From Notospermus geniculatus (lineage: Eukaryota > Nemertea > Pilidiophora > Heteronemertea > Lineidae): 64,000 bases of DNA. Positions 39,701 to 45,715 of this stretch are shown here, in pieces. Within the stretch, counting starts at the first letter, position 1, and each line of letters opens with the position of its first letter. The stretch lies in assembly GCA_002633025.1 (NCBI GenBank), contig NMRB01000011.1, forward strand, positions 202,060-266,059, read 5' to 3'. The notes below the pieces were generated by a model, which saw only the letters and a list, made by a program, of their open reading frames with translations, did not search any database and was not told the origin of the DNA. The position numbers were made by a program, and so were the translations under genes.

Positions 39701-40212
39701 TAACGGATTAGATAATGCCATGCTAGTTCTTGGACTCGAGTGTTTGGAATCTAAAGATGTCGCACTAATACTTGACCTTGGACTAGCAAGACTAGAACGA
39801 GGACTCCCAAATCGGGGATCGAACAAATGAGACGGAGGATTCGCCATACTTCCCCTCGGACTGGATCCTTTAGAATCATATCCAGTGTACGCTAACGTAC
39901 TTGGCGGCAGGTTGACATATGGATATGGAGGTGGCGGAGCAGATTTATTTCCAACATTGTGACTCGGCGATTGTGGATGACTACTCGTACCGTTTCCATT
40001 GGAATTTACCATCTTCGTTGTCTGGTTTTGACCTTTCGGTAGCTGCCCGGGGCCGACATGTATTTGCTGGGCATTGGTATCTACTAAATGGCCCATACCT
40101 ACCACCGTCCCATGTTTTGGCAATGCATTGGTCATATTTGAATGGCTGGGGGAGGCAGGCCCAGCAGAAACTGGACTATTCACACCGGATTTCGCATTGC
40201 AGTCATTCACCG
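689..40212 (-). CDS. AJUBA: AJUBA/LIMD1/WTIP-family LIM scaffold protein, partial gene (4 exons seen)
   Basis: Four exons join in frame: 38692-40212, 4170-4271, 2143-2210 and 689-751. The product is a long proline/serine-rich pre-LIM region of about 505 residues, then a complete LIM1 and the first part of LIM2. LIM1 has the full zinc ligand set: CX2C, 18 residues, HX2C, X2C, X2C, 17 residues, CX2D. The stretches ACQAMGNLFH, LRGKAFYNV and CGHLIMEM are typical of the AJUBA/LIMD1/WTIP group rather than zyxin/LPP. Family knowledge: these scaffolds work at cell junctions, in Hippo signalling through LATS, and in microRNA silencing bodies. The remaining LIM2 and LIM3 exons lie left of the window. 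The 5' end is lost at an N at 40213, so no start codon is assigned. The symbol means the family; which vertebrate paralogue it matches cannot be decided here. Confidence 0.9.
1373..1586 (+). mobile_element. MITE, TTAAAGGAGC family, copy 1
   Basis: About 214 bp with ends TTAAAGGAGC / GTCCTACTTTAA. It shares GGGACTA.CTACGTTGTC, TTTTGTAATGGATTTTTGT and CTGCTAGNTGGCTCCCTCTA blocks with copies at 41185-41374 and 45857-46069. There is no coding capacity. Confidence 0.75.
1697..2061. mobile_element. Non-autonomous transposon, 5-bp TSD family (AGACA)
   Basis: The element begins CAGAGGGGG and ends CTGGATCCGCCCCTG. It is flanked by AGACA at 1692-1696 and 2062-2066. The interior includes TCAAAATTTTCTTGGGGGAG, shared with copies at 42716 and 63478. 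The 5-bp TSD and CAG..CTG ends suggest a hAT5-like group (inference). Confidence 0.8.
2143..2210 (-). CDS. AJUBA: AJUBA-like gene, LIM1 second-half exon
   Basis: The acceptor is TTGTTTTCAG and the donor is GTAAGTCC; the 68 bp enter with two bases and end in phase 0. It encodes RTLRGKAFYNVHGRVYCEED plus YL, which closes LIM1 with the CX2D ligand pair. Confidence 0.95.
2556..3473 (+). mobile_element. tRNA-derived SINE copy 1, split by a foldback at 2626-3361
   Basis: The SINE halves are 2556-2625 and 3362-3473. An A-box-like TGGCCTATTGGTTAAGGC lies at the insertion point and a B-box-like GGTCCGAGTCT near 3412. The tail GTCTTTCACC..TAGAAACCTG with TTATTATTTCA is shared with the copies at 3713 and 4308. 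Confidence 0.7.
2626..3361. mobile_element. 736-bp long-inverted-repeat foldback with 9-bp TSD
   Basis: Two arms of about 320 bp (2626-2943 and 3037-3361) are nearly perfect reverse complements around a loop of about 93 bp. The ends are ACGGTCTTATCAAG / CTTGATAAGACCGT. GGTTAAGGC flanks both sides (2617-2625 and 3362-3370). Long terminal inverted repeats with 9-bp TSDs are typical of Mutator-like non-autonomous elements. Confidence 0.85.
3481..3652 (+). mobile_element. MITE, AATAGGAGC family, copy 1
   Basis: 172 bp with ends AATAGGAGC / GCTCCTATT. The interior includes CCAACAGATGGCAGCAAAG. Other copies are at 42042-42213 and, reversed, at 53184-53343. Confidence 0.75.
3713..3890 (+). mobile_element. 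tRNA-derived SINE copy 2
   Basis: It shares the head GGGTGCTCAGGGACG, GATGGGGATTTGGC and the tail TAGAAACCTGTTATTATTTC with copy 1. The A-box region is shortened. Confidence 0.6.
4170..4271 (-). CDS. AJUBA: AJUBA-like gene, LIM1 first-half exon
   Basis: The acceptor is TTTTCCAG before GGCAATG and the donor is GTAAGTT. The 102 bp enter with two bases and leave with one, matching the pre-LIM exon upstream and the 2143-2210 exon downstream. It encodes the first zinc site of LIM1 (CYQC ... H..C) and the motif GAQDACQAMGNLFH. Confidence 0.95.
4308..4397 (+). mobile_element. tRNA-derived SINE copy 3, 5'-truncated
   Basis: Only the 3' half is present, with a good B box GGTTCGAGTCT (4338-4348) and the shared tail. 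It lies just upstream (in gene orientation) of the LIM1 exon. Confidence 0.6.
6002..6070. repeat. Near-perfect 69-nt hairpin
   Basis: The 28-nt arms 6002-6029 and 6043-6070 pair with one mismatch around a 13-nt loop. The arm includes GTAAAGTGTCATGGCGGA. It may be a minimal foldback MITE; the length also resembles a pre-miRNA. Confidence 0.7.
7827..7935. mobile_element. Partial MITE, GACCGTTCTCAAAT family
   Basis: It begins after TA with GACAAATCCCAAATT and shares CAGATCTGCGCACTT and CTGACGTGACGCAATCCATG with copies at 44131-44357 and 53969-54220. The right half is missing. Confidence 0.5.
7982..8096. repeat. 23-bp tandem repeat, five units
   Basis: Units start at 7982, 8005, 8028, 8051 and 8074 with consensus TGACAAGATGTATTTTGTTT plus CAA. 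The last two units are degraded. Confidence 0.9.
9066..9366. mobile_element. Foldback element, GATTTCACATCTCG family, copy 1
   Basis: Two arms of about 147 bp meet with almost no loop near 9216. The arms carry TTTTCAACCTCACTACCAGG and its complement. The copies at 16443 and 20705 have the same layout. It abuts the pogo-like MITE at 9369. Confidence 0.8.
9369..9557. mobile_element. Pogo/Tc1-like MITE with TA TSD
   Basis: The ends are CAGTAAAACCTC / GAGGTTTTACTG, flanked by TA (9367-9368 and 9558-9559). It has internal repeats of the type AGTGAACACCTCC. It is 189 bp with no coding capacity. Confidence 0.85.
10846..11180. repeat. 165-bp tandem duplication rich in AGGTCAAGGTCA
   Basis: Units at 10846-11010 and 11011-11180 share AAAGCTCTTAAGAACTG and CAACTCATTAGATTTGTTCA. 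Each unit has two AGGTCAAGGT(C/G)A motifs and inverted TGACCTTG half-sites. Confidence 0.85.
12250..12362. repeat. Hairpin with 33-bp perfect arms
   Basis: The arms 12250-12282 and 12330-12362 are exact reverse complements (TTGTAGCTAAGAAAGACATA...), with a 47-nt spacer. A third, related GGTGGCACTGCAGTCGTCCA segment precedes them. Confidence 0.85.
13293..13540. mobile_element. Harbinger-type MITE, TTA TSD
   Basis: The ends are AGCCTTAGTTCATA / TATGAACTAAGCT, flanked by TTA (13290-13292 and 13541-13543). 248 bp. Confidence 0.75.
14226..14548. mobile_element. MITE with GCCGTACACGATACATTTTT ends
   Basis: The left end GCCGCCGTACACGATACAT is complementary to ATGTATTATGTACGGCG on the right, and there are several internal TTTTTCCTA/TAGGAAAT pairs. 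The exact borders and TSD are not clear. Confidence 0.6.
15137..15850. mobile_element. 714-bp Harbinger-type non-autonomous element, TAA TSD
   Basis: The ends are AGCCTAGCGTACATCGG / CCGATGTACGCTAGGCT, flanked by TAA (15134-15136 and 15851-15853). The interior is rich in CGTCA/TGACG. Related TTGCGACTGG fragments lie near 6900, 10215-10440 and 48810-48970. Confidence 0.8.
16443..16735. mobile_element. Foldback element, GATTTCACATCTCG family, copy 2
   Basis: It begins CCGATTTCACAACTCGCAC and ends GATGTGAAGTCGG, with a central GGGGATGGATCTCTGGCGGC. Same arm order as copy 1. Confidence 0.78.
17698..18113. mobile_element. Probable MITE rich in TGACGTCA
   Basis: The ends ATAGGAGGTTCCG / CGGAAACTCCCTAAT are imperfect inverted repeats. 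The left part holds four TGACGT motifs (around 17714, 17752, 17773 and 17792) that resemble CRE/ATF sites. The TSD is not clear. Confidence 0.45.
18238..18417. mobile_element. Non-autonomous transposon, 5-bp TSD family (TCACA)
   Basis: 180 bp with ends CAGGCGCGGATCC / GGATCCGCCCCTG, flanked by TCACA (18233-18237 and 18418-18422). The interior CCCCCTCTATTTTGTGGAAA is nearly identical to the copy at 43403. Confidence 0.88.
18913..19143. mobile_element. Non-autonomous transposon, 5-bp TSD family, diverged ends
   Basis: 231 bp with ends CAGGGGTGTGTCCAGG / CCTGGACACGTGCCTG. The flanks CACAG and TACAG differ by one base. Confidence 0.65.
20705..20942. mobile_element. Foldback element, GATTTCACATCTCG family, copy 3 (shortened)
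   Basis: It starts CACCGATTTCACATCTCGC and ends GAGATATGAAATCGGTG. About 60 bp of one arm is missing compared with copies 1 and 2. Confidence 0.75.
21194..23304. repeat. Segmental tandem duplication, unit 1
   Basis: Starts CAGTGTTGGCATTCCAAACT and ends GACGTGCCTGAAGGAT. The whole block recurs directly downstream (23305-25864) with scattered substitutions. Open frames are present in both units but have no recognised domain. Confidence 0.9.
23305..25864. repeat. Segmental tandem duplication, unit 2 (with insertion)
   Basis: Same start and end as unit 1. It differs by substitutions, short indels and the 461-bp element at 24504-24964. The unit is probably non-coding intron DNA. Confidence 0.9.
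24504..24964. mobile_element. 461-bp transposon with 6-bp TSD; empty site in unit 1
   Basis: The ends are CAGGGTTCGTAC / GTACGAACCCTG, flanked by TATAAC (24498-24503 and 24965-24970). The matching place in unit 1 (around 22395) reads through as ACTATAACCGCACC with one TATAAC. The interior repeats TCAAGGA, AATTCCAGG and GACTTTTC. No transposase is present. Confidence 0.9.
25905..27800. repeat. Segmental duplication, copy 1
   Basis: It begins with GACATCTTGACTGTGATTGT and includes AAATCCCCG and CAACAAAAGACAAAATCCCC blocks, all repeated at 28395-30540. It has a 432-bp element at 26501 and about 160 extra bases near 27070-27280 that copy 2 lacks. Confidence 0.85.
26501..26932. mobile_element. 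432-bp element with 9-bp TSD; empty site in copy 2
   Basis: The ends are CATTCGGAA / TTCCGAATG, flanked by ATAAGCCTG (26492-26500 and 26933-26941). Copy 2 of the duplication has a single ATAAACCTG at the same place (near 28977). A 9-bp TSD points to a Mutator-like mover (inference). Confidence 0.85.
29558..30384. mobile_element. Degraded mariner-type element with long inverted ends
   Basis: The ends are CAGGGTGACC / GGTCACCCTG, flanked by TA, with inverted arms of about 190 bp. The fragment EWAAYSPDLNPPDFYLWGYL (near 29735-29795) and PQTIGELKAAITSKIREISE (near 30134-30193) are mariner transposase C-terminal motifs, on the plus strand. The gene is broken by a SINE between them and lacks the N-terminal part, so it is inactive. 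Confidence 0.85.
29815..30120 (-). mobile_element. tRNA-derived SINE inside the mariner remnant
   Basis: On the minus strand it starts GGAGCCACGGTGGTGTAGTG (A-box region) followed by GGTTCGAATCTC (B box). The body includes ACCCAGGTGTATAAATGGGT, a block I recall from SINEs of marine invertebrates, then an A/T-rich 3' end. It splits the transposase frame. Confidence 0.8.
31251..31406. mobile_element. Foldback MITE present only in block A
   Basis: The ends are TAAAGCGGCGAATCCACTG / CAGTGGATTCGCCGCTTTA, with internal GGTGATCGCAAGG pairs. It is absent from block B at the same position. Confidence 0.75.
31602..31909. mobile_element. AGCATATGCT-rich MITE in block A
   Basis: The ends are CCCTACCGAAGAAAAGTAGC / GCTATTTTTCGGTGGGG, with many AGCATATGCT and TGTGCTCTAGATGTGCTCC palindromes. 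The block B copy is at about 32633-32941. Confidence 0.6.
31971..33002. repeat. Duplicated block B
   Basis: Near-identical to block A but shorter. The junction lies exactly at the single N, so this may be the second haplotype rather than a real tandem copy. Confidence 0.9.
34401..34756. mobile_element. Harbinger-type MITE, TAA TSD
   Basis: The ends are GGGCAAGCAAAAAA / TTTTTTTTGCTTGCCC with AGTTTATCGTCC / GGACGATAAACT just inside, flanked by TAA (34398-34400 and 34757-34759). Confidence 0.8.
36566..36822. mobile_element. MITE with AAGCCCCACTGTATTGAA ends
   Basis: The left end TAAAGCCCCACTGTATTGAA pairs with TTCAATACTGTGGGGCTTTA. About 257 bp with no coding capacity. Confidence 0.75.
37262..37523. 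mobile_element. MITE, AGTACGTTGCACA family, copy 1
   Basis: The ends are AGTACGTTGCACAGTTGACC / GGTCAATTGTGCAACGTACT. The interior is CGTACC- and GCGTCATG-rich and shared with copy 2. Confidence 0.82.
38187..38456. mobile_element. MITE, AGTACGTTGCACA family, copy 2
   Basis: The ends are AGTACGTTGCACAATTGACC / GGTCAATTGTGGAACGTACT. Taking one further base each side (CAGTACG..CGTACTG) leaves TA on both sides, which suggests a Tc1/mariner-type mover. Confidence 0.82.
38692..40212 (-). CDS. AJUBA: AJUBA-like gene, large pre-LIM exon (5' end broken)
   Basis: An open frame of about 507 codons ends at a GTAAGC donor after the residues PSGEYFG (phase 1). It is rich in Pro, Ser, Asn and Gln, as expected for a disordered pre-LIM region. 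It carries five SPR[GST]S motifs (39671-39865), three PPPY motifs (near 39925, 39535 and 39068), and two copies of a charged helix-like motif SEAE.K..ALTQQLE.EM (about 39131-39184 and 38720-38773). The second copy lies just before LIM1. At the other end the frame runs into an N at 40213, and past it an in-frame TGA is met within a few codons. The first in-frame ATG downstream of the N encodes MTNALPKHG; residues before it (SGVNSPVSAGPASPSH) also look coding, so I think the exon is cut at a contig join. Confidence 0.9.
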
Positions 40213-41184
40213 NCCACAACAAACTTGAACATCATCATGCAAGTGTATGATGCTGTTTTGAACAATGTTTGATGATGTTCAAAATTTTAGCTGCATTGTC
40301 ACAAGACAGAAATCGACACACAAGCTTGGACATCATCATACAAATGTATGATGATGTTTTGAACAAATGTATGATCGTGTAGACAGGCCTTTAGGCCAAC
40401 TACGGTACCAATTTAGGCCTATGCCAGATCAAATTATGTCCATTTAGGCTTATTTGGTCATTGGAAGCCTATTCCTTCAGATTTCCGGCAATTTAATAAT
40501 ATTTTTACTGCACAATGTGTGATCCTCTGCAGAACCCTGATCTTCTGCTACCATTGGTAAGGACTCCCGACCGAGTGAGGCCTATATCCCGCGCAAACCA
40601 CACTTGCTGTCGTTTATCACTTGCACACTAGATGGCAGCACCAGACGGTGCCTTGAGCAAACTGTACAACAGTGTCCATTTTCTCCACTACGTTACACAA
40701 ATAGACACTGTCATCGATCAGTCACCGCCATGTTTGACCGCATCACTCCTCCTAATGGAGTTACCATTAGGGACCGCTTCACAATGGTAAGGAATCCTTA
40801 CACATATTATTGCGCTGCACTTCTTTTCAACATGGCGGTGGCTGATCGATACTAGAGGGTGTTATTTGGAACGCCCTCTAGTGTCAAGAATGTGCCTTGA
40901 GGTCTGAGAATAAAATTTCATTTCATTTCACAATCCAGCGTGGTTGTTCGCCCTCATCATCTCATCACTGCCGCCTCTACCCCTGTGGCGCTCAGGAGAG
41001 GGTACGGGCTAGAAAATCGCATTGTGAGGATTATTATTCCTTTTACATCGGCCTCATAAGTGCCAAATGTTCATTTGGCGGGTGTATTTTATATTCTATT
41101 TGCAGTTCTACCTAATTAAAAGATTTCAGAGGTTATGTCCTTCGTTGCTAATCTAAGAGCTTGATGGGATTCTCCTGTTGATTA

Positions 41185-41374
41185 AGTATTGCCAGTTTTT
41201 CTCAACAGCCGATGCCACTGCGCCACTCTCCAACCCAAGGGACTAACTACGTTGTCGGTGCATGGACCTGACTTAAAACATACATTTTGTAATGGATTTT
41301 TGTTGTTTGTACTGCTGCTGCTAGGTGGCTCCCTCTAAGTCGCTATTAGAGATCACATACCGTGGTCCTTTAAG
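41185..41374 (+). mobile_element. MITE, TTAAAGGAGC family, copy 2 (left end degraded)
   Basis: It shares ACTCTCCAACCCAAGGGACT and TTTTGTAATGGATTTTTGT with copies 1 and 3, and ends GTGGTCCTTTAAG. Confidence 0.7.
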
Positions 41375-41696
41375 AGAAAAAAATAAAGGAAAACACATCG
41401 ACTGGCTAGACTTGAGTATAATTTGTCCACACACCTGCATACATATCACAGACCTTGTACCTAGGTATTTAGCACCATACTTGATGACTTTACAGCAGGT
41501 TCCAGCCAAATGCTAGGAAAGTTCTTAGAAACATCTGTTGTCAGAAGTAATACGAAGTACATGTAGAGTGAAGTTCCTACTGAACAATTACCAGCGAAGA
41601 CACTGCCTAGATGATCGAAATATCAAACCATTGTACACATAGTCAATGTCAGAATGCAGCAATCATCAGTGTGACTTGTCAAGAAGTGTCGTTCAG

Positions 41697-41944
41697 CAGG
41701 GGCGTAGCTAACTTTTATGGCCTAGGGGCGCATAATTGATTGAGTCTGAAGAGTGAAGTCAGAGGGGATCTGGGGGTCCTCGCCCAGAAAAATGAAAATC
41801 TACCTCATCTAAGTTGCATTTTCCCCACATCTGACACCACAATAACTCGGCTTGAAGAGGGAAAATGACCTTTTAGAGGAAAAATTGTTTTGTCCCTTTT
41901 TGCTCTGCCATCGCCCCTCCCCCCCCCGGCGAGATACGCCCCTG
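41697..41944. mobile_element. Non-autonomous transposon, 5-bp TSD family (TTCAG)
   Basis: 248 bp with ends CAGGGGCGTAGC / GATACGCCCCTG, flanked by TTCAG (41692-41696 and 41945-41949). The interior GGGATCTGGGGGTCCTCGCC is shared with other members. Confidence 0.88.
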
Positions 41945-42041
41945 TTCAGGAGTGTTAAATGACCCAAATAACTCCAGAAATCCATGAAAAGTCGCAAAAC
42001 ACATCATCTGGAGAGGAAATCTGACACAGAATCCTCTTCTC

Positions 42042-42213
42042 AATAGGAGCAGTCAGCCGCGCATATTGCCAACAGATGGCAGCAAAGTCTTAGCGGACCA
42101 ATGTACAGGAAAATCTATGTGATTGCTGCTCGATTGGTAATGACAGGGTCCGCTAGATGCATTGAATTCGGCCGTAGTGACACCTAGTGGTCAACTCGCT
42201 GACAGCTCCAATT
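42042..42213 (+). mobile_element. MITE, AATAGGAGC family, copy 2
   Basis: About 90% similar by eye to 3481-3652 over its whole length, with ends AATAGGAGC / GCTCCAATT. It lies about 260 bp downstream of the WDR59 stop. Confidence 0.75.
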
Positions 42214-42471
42214 GAAGAGGAATCCTCGTTTGGGACAGAAAAGCAATATTCATTGCTTTACTGCTGAGAGAAAGACGAGAGTAGTGACACAAGCTTCGCA
42301 GCTAGTTTACCACTCCTCCACGACTCATTATCTGTACTGCATTGGTTGAGAAATGTTCAACAGAAAAGCACATTTTTTCATTCACTGCTGCACTACTGAG
42401 AATACAGTCAGCAAATTGTCCTGGTGACTGAAGAAAGACTTGGGGGTAGTGACATAAGCTCAGCTGATTCT

Positions 42472-42611
42472 TCACCACTCGTCGCCCATGGGGTTATCAG
42501 TCAAGCAGGAACAGCCACATCCCGTAGGACAAGTATCGTGTGTTTTGAACCAATTCCACATGTGACTAGCGTGGCCGCCGTGTCCGCACGCAAGACAGAA
42601 GTTAGCTGCAC
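42472..42611 (-). CDS. WDR59: WDR59 terminal coding exon
   Basis: The acceptor is CTCTATTCCAG. The 140 bp encode AANFCLACGHGGHASHM and CPTGCGCSC, then end NPMGDEW and TGA (42472-42474). The last few residues are lineage-specific. I saw no clear poly(A) signal in the few hundred bases downstream. Confidence 0.94.
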
Positions 42612-44943
42612 CTGGAATAGAGAAGAGGAAGATGATCAGAATCAAGAGTTGCACACTCGACAGGGCGATGCGTCACTTTTTCAATGCTTCAGTAAAGGTC
42701 TGTTTGTATTTTTCTCAGGCGCGGATCCAGGGGGCAAACCCGGCCTGTGCCCCCCCCCCCCGCCCTATTTTTCGGTGACCAACGTTAGAAAAATTGCCCT
42801 TTTTCAAAGTGACACAAAAGTGCCTTGTAATTTGTCCCTCAGATGCTGGGAAATCGCACCAACGGCCTTCTCGATTTCAAAACTTTCTGAGGGAGAATCC
42901 CCTAACCCCCCTGCCGTGGCTTCGCACCTTCAGTGCTTGCCTTCATCGGTCCGCCTGTGGCCTTCTGTGCCCCCTTTACCAGAATCCTGGATCACCCCGT
43001 TTCTAAAAGCTGGGTCCTGTGGGAGCATGTGCAAACCAATTTTTCTGACTCGGCCCAACTCCTGAATGAGATTCTAAAACGGAAGGATTCTGGGAAGATG
43101 AGAAAGTAGAGGAGTGATTTTTCTTACCTTTGACTGCCACATGACAAAGGGCACACTGAAATCCATAGCTTTTACAATGACCACACTGCACTCCTCGGAC
43201 TTCTTTATGACAATGGTGGCAGATCGATATGAATTCTGGAATATTGAGAGAAGTGAGAGTCAGTCGTCAATCAAGAAAAGTGCGGAATACCAGGTGAATT
43301 TGAAACCAAAGTTCATGTTAGATAAAGCTGCAGTCCTTTATAGTTTGGCATGCCCAATTGCCCTTCTTTGGGAGGTCATCGTGTCAGAGGCACCTTGCAT
43401 TCCAGGTGCGGATCCAAGGGTGGGCACACCTGGCCCATGCCCCCTCTATTTTGTGGAAAATCTTTAAAATTGACCGGGAAATTTTGAAAAGATGTTAAAA
43501 TTTGACCAAGGTTTTCCATGATATGCGGTGGCTGTGCCCCCTCTTTCGCATGGTTCTGGGTCCCCCCCTGCATGCTGTCAATATTTTCATTTGCAATATG
43601 TGAGGCGGTCTAGGAAAACCCGTCGGATGTCGCGTTTGAGGAAAGTGTTAATGGCCTTGGTGAACCCGCACATTTCAATAGGTGAAATGTACTATCTAAC
43701 AGGTAAACGGTAGCAGACCAATGCACAGGCAATCTGACAGCCCTTGTTGATCATTCAGTGACATCCGACAGGTTTTCCCAGACCACCACACATATAACCA
43801 TTCATGTGTTTGCAGAATTCACGGAATTTGGTTTTCCTTCTAGAAAATGCCTGTTGAGACAACATCAGAAGACCTACCGATTCCTTTATGGCCCTCAGGT
43901 GGCACTGTCACATGTTTCAAGACCTCTGCCCGTTTATCCTGCAGCTCCCAGGCATACAAGATACCGGCATAGGCATGCTTGAACTGGTCATATTGGTTGT
44001 AACGATTGACTTCAAGCAATCTGGAAAAGAAATGCAACAGACCTTTAGTTTGTAGCTGGAGTATCCAGGAAACGTTTCAGGAATATTCCGTCGAATTTTA
44101 GTTTAACTGTGTTCACACTACAGTCTTATAGACGATTCTCAAATTCGCAGATCTGCCCACTTCTGCCGATATCTCAACCAGAACCTCGATCTGAAACCGG
44201 CTGACGTGACGCCATCCATGATTCAGCAATGGTCGAGTCTGACGCAATGTCTTCGACGTCACTGTCATGGGGCTGTCTGCATTGATGTCATTCAGTTTCA
44301 GACCGAGGTTGTGGTTGAGATTTCGGCGGAAGTCGTTACGTCAATTTGAGAACGGTCTATACCGGTTTGAAACCGACTTGAAAGCAATTTAACGCATTAA
44401 GTTAAAGCGTATTAGTCGTTCACACAGCAGGCGTCTTATAATGGTTTCAAACTGCTCTGGCGAAACCAGTTCGCGAAGTGGTCTCACACCGCTTTCATAT
44501 CGCTTTCGCAGTGACGGTTCGGCTGCAACTTGTGTCTGAACGCCTCAATGTGCAATAACTATATCGATACAGCCACGCACATGCAGTGTTTGCAGTCACT
44601 CACAGGTGGCGTACTTTATAACGCACTGACATCGGTTGTGTCTGAACGGCCCAAAGTGGTATGAAAGCGGTTTGAAAACACTTTCATTTTACTAGAGAGA
44701 ACGGGCACATTTATCAAATCGTTTTCTGGGGACCGTTTCGGGGAAAACAGTTTGAAGTCACTCTCAGCGTGAACACAGCTTTAGAGAGACTATGTGAAAC
44801 ATGGAATGATGGATGATTACGCCACCTTTTGTTTAATTCATGTTGCTCTCGCTCGACCTCCTCAGGATCTTTGATTTCATCCACGTAGCGATAGTCCTCA
44901 AAACTGTCCGACCAGCTGCTCGAGCGCCTCAGTTTGATTCCAG
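42472..44943 (-). CDS. WDR59: WDR59 C-terminal region (GATOR2 complex subunit), last four coding exons
   Basis: Exons 44826-44943, 43878-44020, 43128-43235 and 42472-42611 join in frame to give about 168 residues ending in a TGA. The order matches the WDR59 C-terminus: an acidic linker ending REQHELNKRLLE, the helical YAGILYAWELQDKRAEVLKH segment with HKGIEF, then a Cys/His zinc domain (CHHCHKEVRGVQC, FQCALCHVAV, NFCLACGHGGHASHM, CPTGCGCSC). Family knowledge: WDR59 is part of GATOR2, which relays amino-acid sufficiency to mTORC1 at the lysosome, and its C-terminal zinc/RING-like domains help hold the complex together. The N-terminal WD40 propeller and RWD exons must lie further right and were not found. 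Introns here hold two 5-bp-TSD elements and a nested Harbinger-type element. Confidence 0.92.
42716..42999. mobile_element. Non-autonomous transposon, 5-bp TSD family (TTTCT)
   Basis: 284 bp starting CAGGCGCGGATCCAGGGGG. The right end is degraded (CTGGATCACCCCG). It is flanked by TTTCT (42711-42715 and 43000-43004). It lies in the last WDR59 intron. Confidence 0.88.
43128..43235 (-). CDS. WDR59: WDR59 exon, first zinc-binding segment
   Basis: The acceptor is ATTCCAG and the donor is GTAAGAA; 108 bp. It encodes ICHHCHKEVRGVQCGHCK and FQCALCHVAVKG, giving alternating CX2C pairs. Confidence 0.94.
43403..43570. mobile_element. Non-autonomous transposon, 5-bp TSD family
   Basis: 168 bp with ends CAGGTGCGGATCC / GGTCCCCCCCTG. 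The flanks CATTC and CATGC differ by one base. The interior is nearly the same as the copy at 18238. It lies in a WDR59 intron. Confidence 0.8.
43878..44020 (-). CDS. WDR59: WDR59 exon, helical segment before the zinc domain
   Basis: The acceptor is TTCTTTTCCAG and the donor is GTAGGT. The 143 bp enter with one base and leave with one. It encodes RYNQYDQFKHAYAGILYAWE and DKRAEVLKHV, with HKGI at the end, a strong family match. Confidence 0.93.
44106..44780. mobile_element. 675-bp Harbinger-type element with nested MITE, TTA TSD
   Basis: The ends are ACTGTGTTCACAC / GTGAACACAGCT, flanked by TTA (44103-44105 and 44781-44783). It holds a second element at 44131-44357. The right edge is 46 bp from the splice donor of the 44826-44943 WDR59 exon. 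Confidence 0.78.
44131..44357. mobile_element. MITE, GACCGTTCTCAAAT family, nested copy
   Basis: The ends are GACGATTCTCAAATT / AATTTGAGAACGGTC with TA on both sides. It shares CCTCGATCTGAAACCGGCTG and GGTTGAGATTTCGGC with 53969-54220. Confidence 0.8.
44826..44943 (-). CDS. WDR59: WDR59 exon, acidic linker before the C-terminal helical part
   Basis: The acceptor is GTCAATTTCAG; the donor is the weak GTGGCG. The 118 bp enter with two bases and end in phase 2, fitting the next exon. It encodes LRRSSSWSDSFEDY and DPEEVEREQHELNK, similar to the ERERDQHDKNKR region that I recall from vertebrate WDR59. Confidence 0.88.
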
Positions 44944-45359
44944 CTGAAATTGACAATGATAAGAATCAAAAGACTGCAGAGAAGCTGGCCAATGGAAAGT
45001 AACATAATATTGAGTTGATCTGAGCTCTTTAGACAAGATTGGCCAAATTTAATAATATACAGCAGGAAGAAATTGGAGAGAACGTGGTGTCAGTGACAGT
45101 CACTCTCTATCTGACACGGGCCAAGCCCAGATCTTCAGCCAATGTTGCTACTCCACTGCTCTGTCAGCCTGAACGTTAAAATGTATCACTATCAGTTGGG
45201 TTTAGCAATCAAAAGGATTACTAAAGAATATCTTTGAGGTCTTATTACAACTACACCCTGATTATCTGAACTGAACACGAACAACTTAAGATCGCACCAA
45301 AAATACCAGGCAATAGTGCCTCGGCTTCGGCCCTGGTTGCTATTGTAACTTCATTTTTG

Positions 45360-45715
45360 AGTGGAACCCGCACACTAACGTCATGACGTGGCGCTGCGAG
45401 CAGTTGTACCGAAGTCTCTTTTTTCTTTTTTTCTGGTGTGCAAAGAAATCATTTGTGTTGGTCACCCAACAGTAAAACTTACATCATCGTGTCGCAGATG
45501 AAATTTTCTCTTATCATTCCTTTTTTTCTCAAAATGAAGAGATACGGTGGCGATAAAAGCAACATTTTTGTCTCGTTATTCCTGTACAACAATGTACAGG
45601 AAATTTTTTCATGACGCAACGTCAACACCTAAAAATGACGTCAATGATGTCATTTCGGTACAACCACTTGCAGCACCGATCTGTCGTAATAAACCGCCGG
45701 GCGGGTTCCCCATTA
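45360..45715 (+). repeat. Interspersed repeat related to 54627-54985
   Basis: It shares CTAACGTCA.GACGTGGCGCTG, TTACATCATC.TGT.GCAGATG, TCATTATTCCTGTA-like and CGCAACGTCAACAC blocks with the second copy. The borders are approximate. Confidence 0.65.

Larger units (their letters stand above)
40213..42471. other. Interval between the AJUBA-like 5' end and the WDR59 stop
   Basis: It begins at an N. It holds CATCATCATACAAATGTATG-type short repeats (40225-40380), a foldback with ATCAGTCACCGCCATGTT / AACATGGCGGTGGCTGAT arms (about 40720-40852), and MITEs at 41185, 41697 and 42042. The AJUBA-like promoter and start codon should be here or further right within this interval, but I could not identify them. 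Confidence 0.6.

Noticed and set aside
42424-43065. 213-codon open frame on the plus strand
   Set aside because: It is antisense to the WDR59 terminal exon and runs into a transposon; a frame shadow.
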